DNA of 64,000 bases from contig NZ_KI912608.1 of NCBI RefSeq assembly GCF_000519265.1, positions 1,367,582 through 1,431,581 of the forward strand, in the 5' to 3' direction. The stretch comes from Desulfonatronum lacustre DSM 10312 (lineage in GTDB: Bacteria > Desulfobacterota > Desulfovibrionia > Desulfovibrionales > Desulfonatronaceae). A program made the translations under genes and the position numbers. The notes beneath the pieces were generated by a model, which was not told where the DNA came from, did no database searches, and was given only the letters and a program-made list of their open reading frames with translations. Shown in pieces: positions 8,194-16,766 of the stretch. Within the stretch, counting starts at the first letter, position 1, and every line of letters starts with the position of its first letter.

Positions 8194-11100
8194 CTAGGGA
8201 GTGGCGGGTCCATGCCTGGACACGCACAACGCCCAGGCGGGCTTTCCATGTTCGTCGCTGACCGATTCAGCCTGCAACGTCGAGAACCTTTCCACTCCGG
8301 CGTCTGTAACGACCCTGCTCCGGATCTCTTCCTTCTTTCCCGTGCCCAAGACCCGGCGGACCAGGGCAAGCTGTTCCTCCGCCTGCTCAGGAGGAAAAAA
8401 GTCATGGGGCGTTTTCCCGATCAGTTCAGCGGGCTGGACATGCAGGACTTCGGCAAAGGCGTCGTTCACGAACCGGTATGTTCCGTCGCGATTGACGCTG
8501 AAGATCGGATCGCTGGAGAATTGGACAAGCAGACGGAACCGCTCTTCGCTCTGCTGCAACGCCTCACGGGCCTTTTTCATCGTCGTGATGTCCACGAAGG
8601 TCAGCACCGCGCCTTCGATGACGTTGTCCAGGGTGCGGTAGGGCTGGATGTGCATGGCGTACCACCGGCCCTCGGTTGTCCGCACCTCCACTTGCTTGGA
8701 GACCAGGGTGTCCAGCACGGACTGGGTGTCGGATACCAGCGTGTCGTAACCGGACAAGTTGGAGACGATGTGGGCCACGGGCCGACCGATGTCGCTCAGG
8801 ATCAGGTTGATGATCCTGGTGGCCGCGGGGGTGAAGCGCAGGATGCGGAGTTGGTGGTCCACGAAAACCGTGGCAATGCCCGTGCCGGCCAGCAGATTGT
8901 TCATGTCGTTGTTGGCCCGGGACAGGTCGGCCACCTTGGTCTGCAGTTCGACGTTGACCGTGGACAACTCCTCGTTGACCGATTGCAGCTCTTCCTTGGA
9001 GGTTTCCAGCTCCTCGTTGGTGGATTGCAGTTCCTCGTTCACGGACTGCATCTCCTCGTTGGAGGACTTCAACTCTTCATTCGATGTCTCCAGTTCCTCG
9101 TTGGCGGCCTGAAGGTACTCATCCTTGGCCAGCAACTCCTGCTTCAGGGCCGCGATGCGGGCGTCGGCATCCCCCCTCTCCCCCGTGCCCGGCTCTAGGG
9201 ACGGGATGCCATCCGGCCCGATGGCCATTGTTGCCGACTTCGGCTCTTGTGCCTGCTCCCGTGCCTGTTCCAGGACGACCAGGCACAGGGGGGGCTCCAG
9301 CGAGGCGGCAGGGGCGACGGGCACCGGACGGACAATCAGGTTGACGGTGATGAAGTCGCCGTTGGTTTTGACCCGCAGACCCGGATGGTGCACGGTTTCC
9401 CTGGTTTGCGAAACGTTGTGCAGGGCGCTCGTCAGGGCGCGGCGCAGGCCCTCGCGGGCCATCTTCAAGATGTTCAGGGTGTCGCTCTCCCCGGGGGCCG
9501 GTTCCAGGTACATGCCCGTGCGGCCGTGCAGGTAAAGGATGTCGCCCTGGGCGTTGACCAGGGCCCCGGCCTGGACGACCTCTTGCAGCAGGGCCTGTTC
9601 GGTCAGCTCGCGCACCGACGGTCTTTTGGGGGCGGACGTCCTTTCGGCACCCTGTGGGGATGCGGCCCCCATGGCCGTCATGGACGGCACGAACCGCCCC
9701 AGGCTCGTGCGCTGGCCCCCCGAAAGGTCGTCCTTGCGCTGGAAGAGCTTTTGCTTGCGCTCCAGCGCGGCAAAGATGTCCAAAAACTCGCCCACGGTCT
9801 CGGAAGACCCCAGAAAGAGAAAACCGCCCGGACGCAGAGCGTAGTGGAACAGCGGGATGATTTTTTTTTGCAGCTCGGCGCTCATGTAGATCAGCAGGTT
9901 GCGGCAACTGATCAGGTCGAGCTTGGAAAAGGGCGGGTCCTTGATCACGTTCTGCTCGGAAAAGACCAGCATGTCGCGAATCTTCTTGTGGATGCGAAAG
10001 GCGCTGTTGTCCGGCTCGGTCGTAAAAAAACGCTCCAGCCGCTCCGGTGAAATATCCGCGGCGATGGAAGCCGGATAGATCCCGGCCCGGGCCGTGGCAA
10101 TGGCCCGGCTGTCAATGTCCGTGGCAAAGACCTGGACCTGGAAGTTCTGGCGGATGGCCGCCTGGTGTTCAGCCAGAAGGATGGCCAGGGAATAGGCCTC
10201 CTCACCGGTGGAGCAGCCCACGGACCAGACCCGGATGACGGCGTTGGCCGACCTGCCGGCAAAGAGCTTGGGCACGATCTGTTCCTCCAAAGCCTTGAAG
10301 GCTTCGGGGTCGCGGAAGAAATTGGTCACCCCGATGAGCAGGTCGCGGAACAGGGCGTCCACCTCTTTCGGCGCCTGTTGCGCGAACCGGACGTAGTCCT
10401 CCATGGTTTCGATCTGATGAACGGCCATGCGCCGTTCGATGCGCCGCAGGACAGTGGATGGTTTGTACTGGGAAAAGTCGTGCCCGGTCTGGCTGCGCAG
10501 CAGGACATAAATTTTTTTCAACGCCGTGTCGGCCTTGGGCGCGGGGGTCGCGGGCTTGGGAGGCCGACCAAAGGCATGGGCCGCGTAGGTGACAAGCTGG
10601 GCCGGCATCTCGGCCGGCGGCAGCTCGAAATCCACCAGGCCCGTGGCCAGGGCGCTGCGCGGCATGCCGTCGAATTCCGTGGATGCCGGGTTCTGGGCCA
10701 TGACCATGCCGCCCTCGCCCTTGATATCCCGGACGCCAAGGGTGCCGTCGCTGCCCGTGCCGGAAAGCACGATGCCGATGGCCCGTTCGCGTTGATCATG
10801 GGCCAGGGAGCGGAAGAAGAAGTCGATGGGCAGACGATGACCACGCGGGGCGGCGGGCTCCAGCAACTGGAGCGAGCCGTTCAGGAAGGCCATGTCCCGG
10901 TTCGGCGGGATGATGTAGGTGCAGTTGGGACGGACCTGCATCCCATCCTCCACCTCGAAGACCTCCATCCTCGTGTAGCGCCGGATCAGGTCCGTGAGCA
11001 TGCTTTTGTGATCCGGGGCCAGGTGCTGCACCAGGACAAAAGCCATGTCGGGGTCGGCATTCTCGGGCATGGCGGAGAAGAAGGCCTCAAACGCGGCCAG

Positions 11101-11331
11101 GCCCCCGGCCGAGGCCCCGATGCCCACGATGGGGAAGTCCGGGCCGTGACCTGGATCGGGGCCTGGATCGGGGCCTGGATCGGGCACGGGATCGGGCTGT
11201 TGCGACGCTTCAGCCGACTCCGGCGCGGCTGCTTCCTGTCCGGCGGCCTTGCTCGGCTTGGCCTTGCTTTTCTTGCTTTTCTTGCTTGTCTTGCTTGTCT
11301 TGCTTGTCTGGCTTGTCTGGCTTGGAGACAT
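8194..11331 (-). CDS. CheB-CheR fusion with C-terminal PAS domains
   Basis: 1045 residues. The N-terminus is low complexity (SKTSKTSKKSKKSK, then DPGPDPGPDPG), coded by 9-base and 12-base repeats. The CheB methylesterase domain (about 68-250) shows the catalytic Ser in GIGASAGGLAAFE, His in QHLAPDHKSML and Asp in GTGSDGTLGVRDIKG. The CheR methyltransferase (about 265-540) shows WSVGCSTGEEAYSLAI (AdoMet site) and DLISCRNLLIYM. A long coiled coil of NEELETSNEELKSSNEE type (about 725-790) leads to two PAS domains (about 800-1035). This architecture is well known in bacteria with complex sensory networks. It likely sets methylation-linked output of a chemosensory or two-component pathway, perhaps through the hybrid kinase just downstream. 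Confidence 0.93.
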   Translation of the reverse strand: MSPSQTSQTSKTSKTSKKSKKSKAKPSKAAGQEAAAPESAEASQQPDPVPDPGPDPGPDPGHGPDFPIVGIGASAGGLAAFEAFFSAMPENADPDMAFVLVQHLAPDHKSMLTDLIRRYTRMEVFEVEDGMQVRPNCTYIIPPNRDMAFLNGSLQLLEPAAPRGHRLPIDFFFRSLAHDQRERAIGIVLSGTGSDGTLGVRDIKGEGGMVMAQNPASTEFDGMPRSALATGLVDFELPPAEMPAQLVTYAAHAFGRPPKPATPAPKADTALKKIYVLLRSQTGHDFSQYKPSTVLRRIERRMAVHQIETMEDYVRFAQQAPKEVDALFRDLLIGVTNFFRDPEAFKALEEQIVPKLFAGRSANAVIRVWSVGCSTGEEAYSLAILLAEHQAAIRQNFQVQVFATDIDSRAIATARAGIYPASIAADISPERLERFFTTEPDNSAFRIHKKIRDMLVFSEQNVIKDPPFSKLDLISCRNLLIYMSAELQKKIIPLFHYALRPGGFLFLGSSETVGEFLDIFAALERKQKLFQRKDDLSGGQRTSLGRFVPSMTAMGAASPQGAERTSAPKRPSVRELTEQALLQEVVQAGALVNAQGDILYLHGRTGMYLEPAPGESDTLNILKMAREGLRRALTSALHNVSQTRETVHHPGLRVKTNGDFITVNLIVRPVPVAPAASLEPPLCLVVLEQAREQAQEPKSATMAIGPDGIPSLEPGTGERGDADARIAALKQELLAKDEYLQAANEELETSNEELKSSNEEMQSVNEELQSTNEELETSKEELQSVNEELSTVNVELQTKVADLSRANNDMNNLLAGTGIATVFVDHQLRILRFTPAATRIINLILSDIGRPVAHIVSNLSGYDTLVSDTQSVLDTLVSKQVEVRTTEGRWYAMHIQPYRTLDNVIEGAVLTFVDITTMKKAREALQQSEERFRLLVQFSSDPIFSVNRDGTYRFVNDAFAEVLHVQPAELIGKTPHDFFPPEQAEEQLALVRRVLGTGKKEEIRSRVVTDAGVERFSTLQAESVSDEHGKPAWALCVSRHGPATP

Positions 11332-11453
11332 GACGTGGTCCTTGGCTAGAGAGATCGCTGAGAGTAAAGTGGGGAACTATCGCCCTCAGAATCGGGCCAG
11401 TCAAGGATAAGATGGAATCCTTGCAGGGCAATCATTGTTTCTCCTCAAAATCC

Positions 11454-11575
11454 AAATCGCGATCGAAATCGAAATCGAAATTGAAAAATACTGTTCATCT
11501 TCCCCCGTGATGACGCCATCTTCTTGGATATGACGCTCGATTTCGATCACGATTTCGATTTCGATTTCGATTCAG
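11454..11575. repeat. Fold-back hexamer element, copy 2
   Basis: The left arm (11454-11486) is of ATCGAA units and the right arm (11536-11575) of complementary TTCGAT units. They are separated by about 50 bases that include ATGACGCCATCTTCTTGGAT. Read on the minus strand, the loop matches copy 7 at 51.3 kb (shared GAGCGTCATATCCA and AAGATGGCG), so these two copies have a common ancestor. The right arm supplies the last codons and stop of the histidine kinase that ends at 11547. Confidence 0.85.
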
Positions 11576-12926
11576 ATAGCGGAATGGTAAAGGAAAACGT
11601 GCTGCCCTGGCCGGGAATGCTTTCCACCCGGATTTGCCCGCCGAGTTTCTCCACGAATTCCTTACACAGGACCAGTCCCAGGCCGGACCCTTTTTCTCCG
11701 CGAGTGCCGGGATGCGACGTCTTGTGGTCAACGGCGAAAATAGTGTCCATAAATTCCTGATTCATGCCGATACCGTTGTCCTGCACGGAAATCGTGACCA
11801 TTCCGTCGTCTTGGGTCGCCGCGACGGCCACGTGGCCCCCGGGGCCGCTGAATTTGACGGCGTTGGAGATGAGGTTGCGCAAGACGGCGTTCAGCATATG
11901 CCGGTCGGCGAAGACCTTCAAACCTCGAGGAACGATGCGTTGCAAGGCTACGGCTTTCTGATCGGCTCTGGTTTTGGCCAGTACGAGGTTGTCTTTGACC
12001 AGATCGTCCACATCCAGCTCCACTGGTTCATATTTAAATTCCCCACGTTGCAAGGAGGACCATTCCAGCAGATTGTCCAGCAGGCGAAACAGTGTTTCCG
12101 CGGATTCCTTCAGATTTAAGAAAACATTTTTCAGCTTGTTCGGCGACCAGTCAACGACACCGTTTGCCAGGAGTCTGGCAATCCCGACAAAGCCGACCAG
12201 GGGAGAACGCAGATCATGGGCAATGATGGCAAATAATTTGTTCTTTTCGGCCAACGCCCGCTGAAGCTGCTCCTCGGCCTCCTTGCGCTTGGAAATATCG
12301 CTGATCACCATGCGGCAGACCGGCTTGCCGTTGTCGTCACGGGTACTGGAGGATGCCAGGTGCGCCCATGAATATCCTCCATCCGCCCGGACAAGCCGCA
12401 GCTCTCGCTCCAGGGGCTTGCCGGTCTTGAAAACCTGCCTGTGGTACAAGTGGTAGGCGTCCAGGTCCGCCTTGTGAATAAATCGGACCAACGGCTGGGT
12501 GACCAGGGCGTCTTGATCCGTGCCCAGCAGGGCGGCCGCGGCAAGGTTGGCCTGCTGGATCAGTCCCGGCTTGGAGATGGTGACATAGCCTACGGGGGCC
12601 AGATTGTAGAGGTCGTAGTAGCGGGCCTTGACGGCCTCGAGTTCATCATGGGCCGTGCGCAGCTCCTCGTTCTGCAGCTCCAGTTCGATCTGGTGCATCC
12701 GCAGTTCGTGGAGGGTCCGGCGCACGTCGTCGGTGGACAACGCGGCGGCCAGCTCCATGTTTTCCATCTCCAGCTTGATCCGCTGCACATGCTGTTCGCG
12801 AAGATATTCTTCAACCGACAAGGCAACCTGGTTGTCGGGTGGCGACTGCGAGTCCTGCTTGCGCACAATCGCTTCGGCCTTTTGGCGCAGTTTCTCGGCG
12901 TACCCGGGGTCAGATCTTTTTTTCAT
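11547..12926 (-). CDS. PAS sensor histidine kinase
   Basis: 459 residues from the ATG at 12926 (MKKRSDPGY); a GTG 36 bases upstream is less likely. An N-terminal coiled coil contains LRMHQIELELQNEELR, closely like the kinase at 5875-8136. It enters a PAS domain (YYDLYNLAPVGY to about 215). HisKA has IIAHDLRSPLVGFVG (His near 240). HATPase has LRNLISNAVKFS, DNGIGM and GSGLGLVLCKE. There is no receiver domain. The final SESKSKSKS is encoded by fold-back element copy 2 and replaces whatever ended the protein originally. The kinase core is complete, so it is probably active. It is 215 bases upstream of the CheB-CheR gene. Confidence 0.9.
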   Translation of the reverse strand: MKKRSDPGYAEKLRQKAEAIVRKQDSQSPPDNQVALSVEEYLREQHVQRIKLEMENMELAAALSTDDVRRTLHELRMHQIELELQNEELRTAHDELEAVKARYYDLYNLAPVGYVTISKPGLIQQANLAAAALLGTDQDALVTQPLVRFIHKADLDAYHLYHRQVFKTGKPLERELRLVRADGGYSWAHLASSSTRDDNGKPVCRMVISDISKRKEAEEQLQRALAEKNKLFAIIAHDLRSPLVGFVGIARLLANGVVDWSPNKLKNVFLNLKESAETLFRLLDNLLEWSSLQRGEFKYEPVELDVDDLVKDNLVLAKTRADQKAVALQRIVPRGLKVFADRHMLNAVLRNLISNAVKFSGPGGHVAVAATQDDGMVTISVQDNGIGMNQEFMDTIFAVDHKTSHPGTRGEKGSGLGLVLCKEFVEKLGGQIRVESIPGQGSTFSFTIPLSESKSKSKS

Positions 12927-12981
12927 TGGTCCCACCAACCGATAAAAGCCAAATCTTCCCACCGCGTTCGTTTCAGCCTGA

Positions 12982-13197
12982 TCACCCGCATGGTTCCTCT
13001 TTTTTCATGTTGGAGTGATCGAAAACATCAGCAACACGCTCGCCGAACTCCACCAGTTCGGCGTCCAGGACCAACAGTGATTCTCTGATGGTGTTCACGA
13101 TGCTTTCGGCATATTCAGCGGCATGGCCGGTCGTGAACACGCCCACTCTCTTCAGTTCTTGTGCGGGCCGCTTTTCTGCCGTGTCGTCTTTCACCAT
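12982..13197 (-). pseudogene. Truncated N-terminus of a PAS sensory protein
   Basis: 71 residues. AAEYAESIVNTIRESLLVLDAEL matches the helix and first strand that open a PAS domain in many PAS histidine kinases, and AEKRPAQELKRVGVF is the usual lead-in. After VLDAEL the reading departs from a PAS domain (VEFGERVADVFDHSN) and stops. It looks like the stump of a larger sensor gene that has lost its body. A longer reading to 13359 runs into a palindromic repeat and is unlikely to be native. Confidence 0.6.
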
Positions 13198-13267
13198 AAC
13201 CCCGCCGATTTGTCGTCCTGCCTCTTTTCCAGCAATCCGTCGCTTCTTCCACTCTGCTTTCAAATCT

Positions 13268-13302
13268 GTAGGGGCGGACCTATGTGTCTGCCCCCGCGGA
13301 TG
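13268..13302. repeat. GTAGGGGC-type palindromic repeat, copy 1
   Basis: TGTAGGGGCGGACC then TATGTGTCTGCCCCC forms a hairpin of about 8 base pairs with one mismatch. The same unit occurs inverted at 13391-13425. Repeats of this kind are scattered between genes in many bacteria. Confidence 0.7.
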
Positions 13303-13390
13303 GTCGATCCTGCTGTTTATGATGCCGTTTGCAGCGTTTAGCCATTCAACCGTGGGCATTTTCCGCCCATGCGACGTGTCGCCTCAGCCC

Positions 13391-13425
13391 GCAAGGGGCG
13401 CACACACAGGTGCGCCCCTACGGCA
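13391..13425. repeat. GTAGGGGC-type palindromic repeat, copy 2 (inverted)
   Basis: AAGGGGCGCAC-ACACAG-GTGCGCCCCT is a perfect 9-base-pair hairpin in the GGGGCGCAC arms. Read on the minus strand it matches copy 1 at 13268-13302. The pair flanks the stretch upstream of the PAS relic. Confidence 0.75.
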
Positions 13426-13435
13426 CGGTTGCTAT

Positions 13436-13472
13436 TCCGATTTCGATTTCGATTCCGATTTCGATTTTGATC
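13436..13472. repeat. Single arm of a fold-back hexamer element
   Basis: TTCCGATTTCGATTTCGATT and following bases repeat the six-base unit about six times with drift. No facing arm is visible within 150 bases, so this is either a broken copy or a simple expansion. It lies 47 bases beyond the stop of the radical SAM gene. Confidence 0.65.
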
Positions 13473-13518
13473 CAGTGCCGGCCTTGGCGATGCATCTTAA
13501 ATTGAACGCAAACTACAA

Positions 13519-15036
13519 TTACAACACCCGCAATTCGCAGACCCGCCGAAAATGGTAACCGTAGATGGCCAGGGTCACGGCCAGGGGCAGGGATCGTGGC
13601 CGCCGGAGCAGGGTCCAGAAGAACAGCTTCCAGTAGTGGAACCGTTCCTGACCCAGGATGCCAAGACGGATGATGGATCGGGACAAGGCCAGCAGACTTT
13701 CGGAGAGGCCCCGGATTTGCCATGGTTTCTTGGTGCTCGGCAGGTTGTACTCCCGCAAAAAGGTGATCACCCGCTGATAGTACGCCTCGGGCGAGTAGAT
13801 GTTTTTCAGGATGTCCTTGTACCCGTCGCGCAGCGACTCCAGGGTCATGGCCGGCAGGATGTTCGTCGTTCCGTCCACGTTGTCGCCGGAAATGCCTTCC
13901 CGCAGCCGCCCGGCCTGCTTAAGCCTCTTGTAAAGCCTGGTGCCGGGAGGAGCCTGGAGCAGGCCGACCATGGCGGTTGTGATGCCGCTTTGCTGGATGA
14001 ACTCCACGAGGCGGGTGAAAACGGCCGGTTCGTCGTTGTCAAAGCCGACGATGAACCCTCCCTGGACCTGGATCCCGAACCGCTGGATCCGCTTCACGTC
14101 CCGGATCAGGTCGCGACGGATGTTCTGCCCTTTGCCGCATTCGGCCAGACTGGCTTCGTTGGGCGTTTCAATGCCGATGAACACGGTATCGAACCCCGCC
14201 TCGACCATCATGGCCATCAGCTCTTCGTCGTCAGCCAGGTTAATGGACGCCTCGGTGCCGAAGGGCATACCCTTCTTGTCTTTTCGCCAGTTGACCAGGG
14301 CGGGCAGCAGCTCGGTTTTCAGCCGCCGCTTGTTCCCGATCAGGTTGTCGTCCACGAAAAAGATCCCGCCCCGCCAGCCGTTGGCATACAGACCGTCCAG
14401 CTCGGCGATCATCTGGGGGGCGCTCTTGTTGCGCGGCGTTCGGCCCAGCAGGGCCGTGATGTTGCAGAAGTCGCAACTGAAGGGACACCCTCGGGAGTAC
14501 TGGACGCTCATGCTCGCGTACTGTTTCAACTCCAGAAGGTCCCACCGCGGAATGGGCGTTTGTTCGATATCCGCGTACGCATCCGAGGAGTAGACCCGTC
14601 TGGCTCGTCCCTGGGCCAGGTCACGCAGAAATTCGGGCAGGGTCAGCTCGGCCTCGTTGAGCACGAAATGATCCACCTCGGGAAACTGTTCATGCTCCAC
14701 CGTGAACAGCGGCCCGCCGGCGACGACCAGCAGGTCGGCGTCCTTGCACAATTTGATCGCCCTGCGCGATGATTCCCGTTGCACGGTCATGGCGCTGATC
14801 AAGGCGTAGTCAGCCCAGATCAGATCATCCAGGGACAATTCCCGGATATTCAAATCCACCAGGCGCAGGTCCCAGTTTTCCGGTAGCATGGCCGCGATGG
14901 TCACAAGTCCTAATGGCGGCGAAGAAACTTTCTTGTCTATGAACTTCAAAGCGTGCTTGAAGCTCCAGAACGTATCCGGGATCTCGGGATAGACCAGCAG
15001 GACGTTCACGGTGCGCGGTGATGATGCAGGAGTCAT
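13519..15036 (-). CDS. B12-binding-domain radical SAM protein (DUF4070 type)
   Basis: 505 residues. Residues about 10-150 form a cobalamin-binding-like Rossmann domain (VNVLLVYPEIPDTFWSF; no DxHxxG motif seen, as is common here). The radical SAM core carries SRGCPFSCDFCNI (CxxxCxxC, about 182-194) and binds a 4Fe-4S cluster and AdoMet. GGFIVGFDNDE and APPGTRLYKRL lie in the rest of the barrel. The C-terminal 130 residues match the DUF4070 region of this group, which includes the hopanoid C-3 methylase HpnR. The substrate cannot be told; lipid methylation is only one option. It is not clearly in an operon with its neighbours. Confidence 0.85.
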   Translation of the reverse strand: MTPASSPRTVNVLLVYPEIPDTFWSFKHALKFIDKKVSSPPLGLVTIAAMLPENWDLRLVDLNIRELSLDDLIWADYALISAMTVQRESSRRAIKLCKDADLLVVAGGPLFTVEHEQFPEVDHFVLNEAELTLPEFLRDLAQGRARRVYSSDAYADIEQTPIPRWDLLELKQYASMSVQYSRGCPFSCDFCNITALLGRTPRNKSAPQMIAELDGLYANGWRGGIFFVDDNLIGNKRRLKTELLPALVNWRKDKKGMPFGTEASINLADDEELMAMMVEAGFDTVFIGIETPNEASLAECGKGQNIRRDLIRDVKRIQRFGIQVQGGFIVGFDNDEPAVFTRLVEFIQQSGITTAMVGLLQAPPGTRLYKRLKQAGRLREGISGDNVDGTTNILPAMTLESLRDGYKDILKNIYSPEAYYQRVITFLREYNLPSTKKPWQIRGLSESLLALSRSIIRLGILGQERFHYWKLFFWTLLRRPRSLPLAVTLAIYGYHFRRVCELRVL

Positions 15037-15078
15037 GTGCTCTCCCTGTGATAGAGGCTGACAAGAAGTCCGAACAGG

Positions 15079-15468
15079 CTATTCTTGTGTATGGCAGCCT
15101 TTGCAGTCGACGGGTCCGCCGGGCTGTTCCCGTTTCTTAAAGTCCGCATGACAGCCGATACACAGATCATGATACGCCTTTTGAAAATACCTGACGTCCC
15201 TTCTCTGCTCGGGAGTCTCCACAACGAACATGTCGTGACAGCCGGTATCCTTGCACCCCTGATCGACCTCGGTGCCTCCGGAGGTGTGGTGGCATGCGAT
15301 ACATTCCATGGTTTCGTGCTTGCCGTGGGAGAAAACTACGGACTTCTGCCTGGTCTCGATTCCTTCCGGTTTGGCGATCAATTCGGTCCGGGCCGCCGAA
15401 GTGGACGACCACATAAAGAGCAGTGCAAAGGCTACCGAAGCCAGAATCGCGGACGATGATTTTTTCAT
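15079..15468 (-). CDS. Tetrahaem cytochrome c3
   Basis: 129 residues with a signal peptide (MKKSSSAILASVAFALLFMW, cleavage after about 25). Four haem-binding motifs are present in order: CIACH, CKDTGCH (the CxxxxCH spacing typical of cytochrome c3), CIGCH and CKGCH. VVFSHGKHETMECIACHH carries the distal His ligands. The size, motif order and spacing fit the type I periplasmic tetrahaem cytochrome c3 of sulfate reducers, which takes electrons from periplasmic hydrogenase or formate dehydrogenase and passes them to membrane complexes. It is one of the strongest markers of the organism's lifestyle in this window. Confidence 0.93.
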   Translation of the reverse strand: MKKSSSAILASVAFALLFMWSSTSAARTELIAKPEGIETRQKSVVFSHGKHETMECIACHHTSGGTEVDQGCKDTGCHDMFVVETPEQRRDVRYFQKAYHDLCIGCHADFKKREQPGGPVDCKGCHTQE

Positions 15469-15484
15469 GGGGGTGACTCCGTCG

Positions 15485-15522
15485 ATAAAAACGCGGGAAC
15501 AAATCGTGATTCGTTCCCGCGT
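15485..15522 (-). terminator. Terminator after the CsbD gene
   Basis: ACGCGGGAAC and GTTCCCGCGT form a 10-base-pair stem. Read on the minus strand it is followed by TTTTTATC, a fair rho-independent terminator for the CsbD transcript ending at 15534. Confidence 0.75.
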
Positions 15523-15533
15523 GGCGTACCGCT

Positions 15534-15713
15534 CTACTTTCCCGCGGCCCTTTTCACATCGCCGACTTTTTCCTGCACGACTCCGCCGAGTTTTTCGATT
15601 TTGCCTTCGGCTTCCATTTCGGGATTGTTGACGGCCCTCCCGAGGACCTCTTTGATCTTTCCTTTTCCCTGATGCAACTTGCCTTCAGCCTCATCCATCG
15701 TGCTGGATTTCAT
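15534..15713 (-). CDS. CsbD family stress protein
   Basis: 59 residues from the ATG at 15713, with GGAGA nine bases upstream. DEAEGKLHQGKGKIKEVLGRAVNNPEME and then AEGKIEKLGGVVQEKVGDVKRA are the two halves of the CsbD fold, a small soluble four-helix protein induced by general stress in many bacteria. Its molecular function is unknown. It is followed by its own terminator and preceded by two tiny membrane-protein genes on the same strand. Confidence 0.9.
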   Translation of the reverse strand: MKSSTMDEAEGKLHQGKGKIKEVLGRAVNNPEMEAEGKIEKLGGVVQEKVGDVKRAAGK

Positions 15714-15774
15714 GATGGTTTCTCCGTTATTGTCAGTGATTATCAAAAACTCGGAATGCTCCCAACGATTCCGG

Positions 15775-15909
15775 TCATCCAATCAACCCGAGAATACCGA
15801 ATATGATCAGATAGACGGCGACGATGTAATTCAACAGTCTCGGAAACATCAGAATCAGGATCCCCGCAATGAGCGCAACCACCGGCTCAGGCGCGATGTT
15901 CAGTTGCAT
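15775..15909 (-). CDS. DUF3096 small membrane protein
   Basis: 44 residues from the ATG at 15909. The sequence is almost all one or two hydrophobic helices: IAPEPVVALIAGILILMFPR, then LLNYIVAVYLIIFGILGLIG. This matches the DUF3096 family of short inner-membrane proteins of unknown function, often near CsbD and similar stress genes. GGGAGG lies about 10 bases upstream. Longer upstream starts in the same frame would add a basic, unrelated leader and are unlikely. Confidence 0.85.
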   Translation of the reverse strand: MQLNIAPEPVVALIAGILILMFPRLLNYIVAVYLIIFGILGLIG

Positions 15910-15982
15910 ATTTTTCAACCTCCCATGAAAATAGCGGCGATTCATGGACCGCCTTGCCGTGATGCCGTGCATCATGACCATC

Positions 15983-16135
15983 TCAAATACGCCCCATGAG
16001 CAGGAGAATGACCAGGATCAGCAGGATCAATCCGATTCCGCCACTGGGGTAAGGTCCCCAGGATCTGCTGTGGTTCCAGGTGGGCAGAGCGCCGATGAGC
16101 AAAAGGACAAGGACGACGACCAGAATGGTTCCCAT
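15983..16135 (-). CDS. DUF3309 small membrane protein
   Basis: 50 residues. The ATG at 16135 has AGGAG about 14 bases upstream. It reads MGTILVVVLVLLLIGALPTW, then NHSRSWGPYPSGGIGLILLI, then LVILLLMGRI: two membrane helices around a WGPYPSGG loop, the signature of DUF3309. Function is unknown. Members sit in stress-gene clusters like this one. A longer reading frame on the same strand across this spot is a frame-shifted shadow. Confidence 0.88.
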   Translation of the reverse strand: MGTILVVVLVLLLIGALPTWNHSRSWGPYPSGGIGLILLILVILLLMGRI

Positions 16136-16168
16136 GACATGCATCTCCTGTTTTCAATGCTTTTTTAG

Positions 16169-16417
16169 CTAATAGATGATCGAACCCCGCTGAATCTGCT
16201 CTTTCCTGATGTTGTATTCCTGTTCGTTGATTCTTCCTTCACTGTAATCCAGCTCGAGCTGATCCATCTGCCGCTTATTTTGATATTCGTATGCCGCTCC
16301 CGCGCCAAGCACGCCTACGGCTGCTCCCGTGGCCGCGCCGCCTGTAAACCGATCACAACCGAAAAAGGCGAACGATACGGCGATCAACAAAGATCCGATA
16401 AGAATTCTTGATTTCAT
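16169..16417 (-). CDS. Glycine-zipper lipoprotein with C-terminal short domain
   Basis: 82 residues. MKSRILIGSLLIAVSFAFFGC is a lipoprotein signal with the lipobox FFGC; Cys21 would be lipidated. GGAATGAAVGVLGAGAAY (about 26-43) is a glycine-zipper segment that could insert in or pack against membrane. The end (DYSEGRINEQEYNIRKEQI) resembles the SHOCT short helical domain. The protein is probably anchored in the outer or inner membrane. No specific function can be assigned. Confidence 0.75.
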   Translation of the reverse strand: MKSRILIGSLLIAVSFAFFGCDRFTGGAATGAAVGVLGAGAAYEYQNKRQMDQLELDYSEGRINEQEYNIRKEQIQRGSIIY

Positions 16418-16570
16418 ACAGCCTCCCGCACGAATAAATCTTCTGGCTATGTTTATCCATGTGGCTCACACCCCATGGTGACGTCCAGAACCGTGCGCTT
16501 CTTCGTGCCCGGTCCTGAAGGCCCCATGATCCACTATTTCAGGACCAGATCGTTCTTGATGGCGTCGACA

Positions 16571-16720
16571 TTACGTAACTCTTCTTCCCTGAAGTACCTG
16601 AATCACGACGACAATGAGGGCGATGACCAGCAAAACATGCACAACGCCGCCCATAGTGTACCCTGTCATCAGACCAGCCAGCCATAAGACCAATAGAATG
16701 ACGAAAATTGTCCACAACAT
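16571..16720 (-). CDS. lmo0937-like small membrane peptide
   Basis: 49 residues. A strong TAGGAGG ribosome site lies 6 bases before the ATG at 16720. The reading MLWTIFVILLVLWLAGLMTG, then YTMGGVVHVLLVIALIVVVI, then QVLQGRRVT matches the lmo0937 family of two-helix membrane peptides (LW..GxxxGG.hhlLlviAlivll). These occur widely next to CsbD-type stress genes. The function is not known. Confidence 0.88.
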   Translation of the reverse strand: MLWTIFVILLVLWLAGLMTGYTMGGVVHVLLVIALIVVVIQVLQGRRVT

Positions 16721-16766
16721 ATTGACCTCCTAAAATGCTGAATTCATCTATAATACTGAATCACAG

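Noticed and set aside
12982-13359. Full 125-residue reading of the PAS stump
   Set aside because: The first 50 codons lie over a palindromic repeat shared with another site, so the native start is more likely at 13197.
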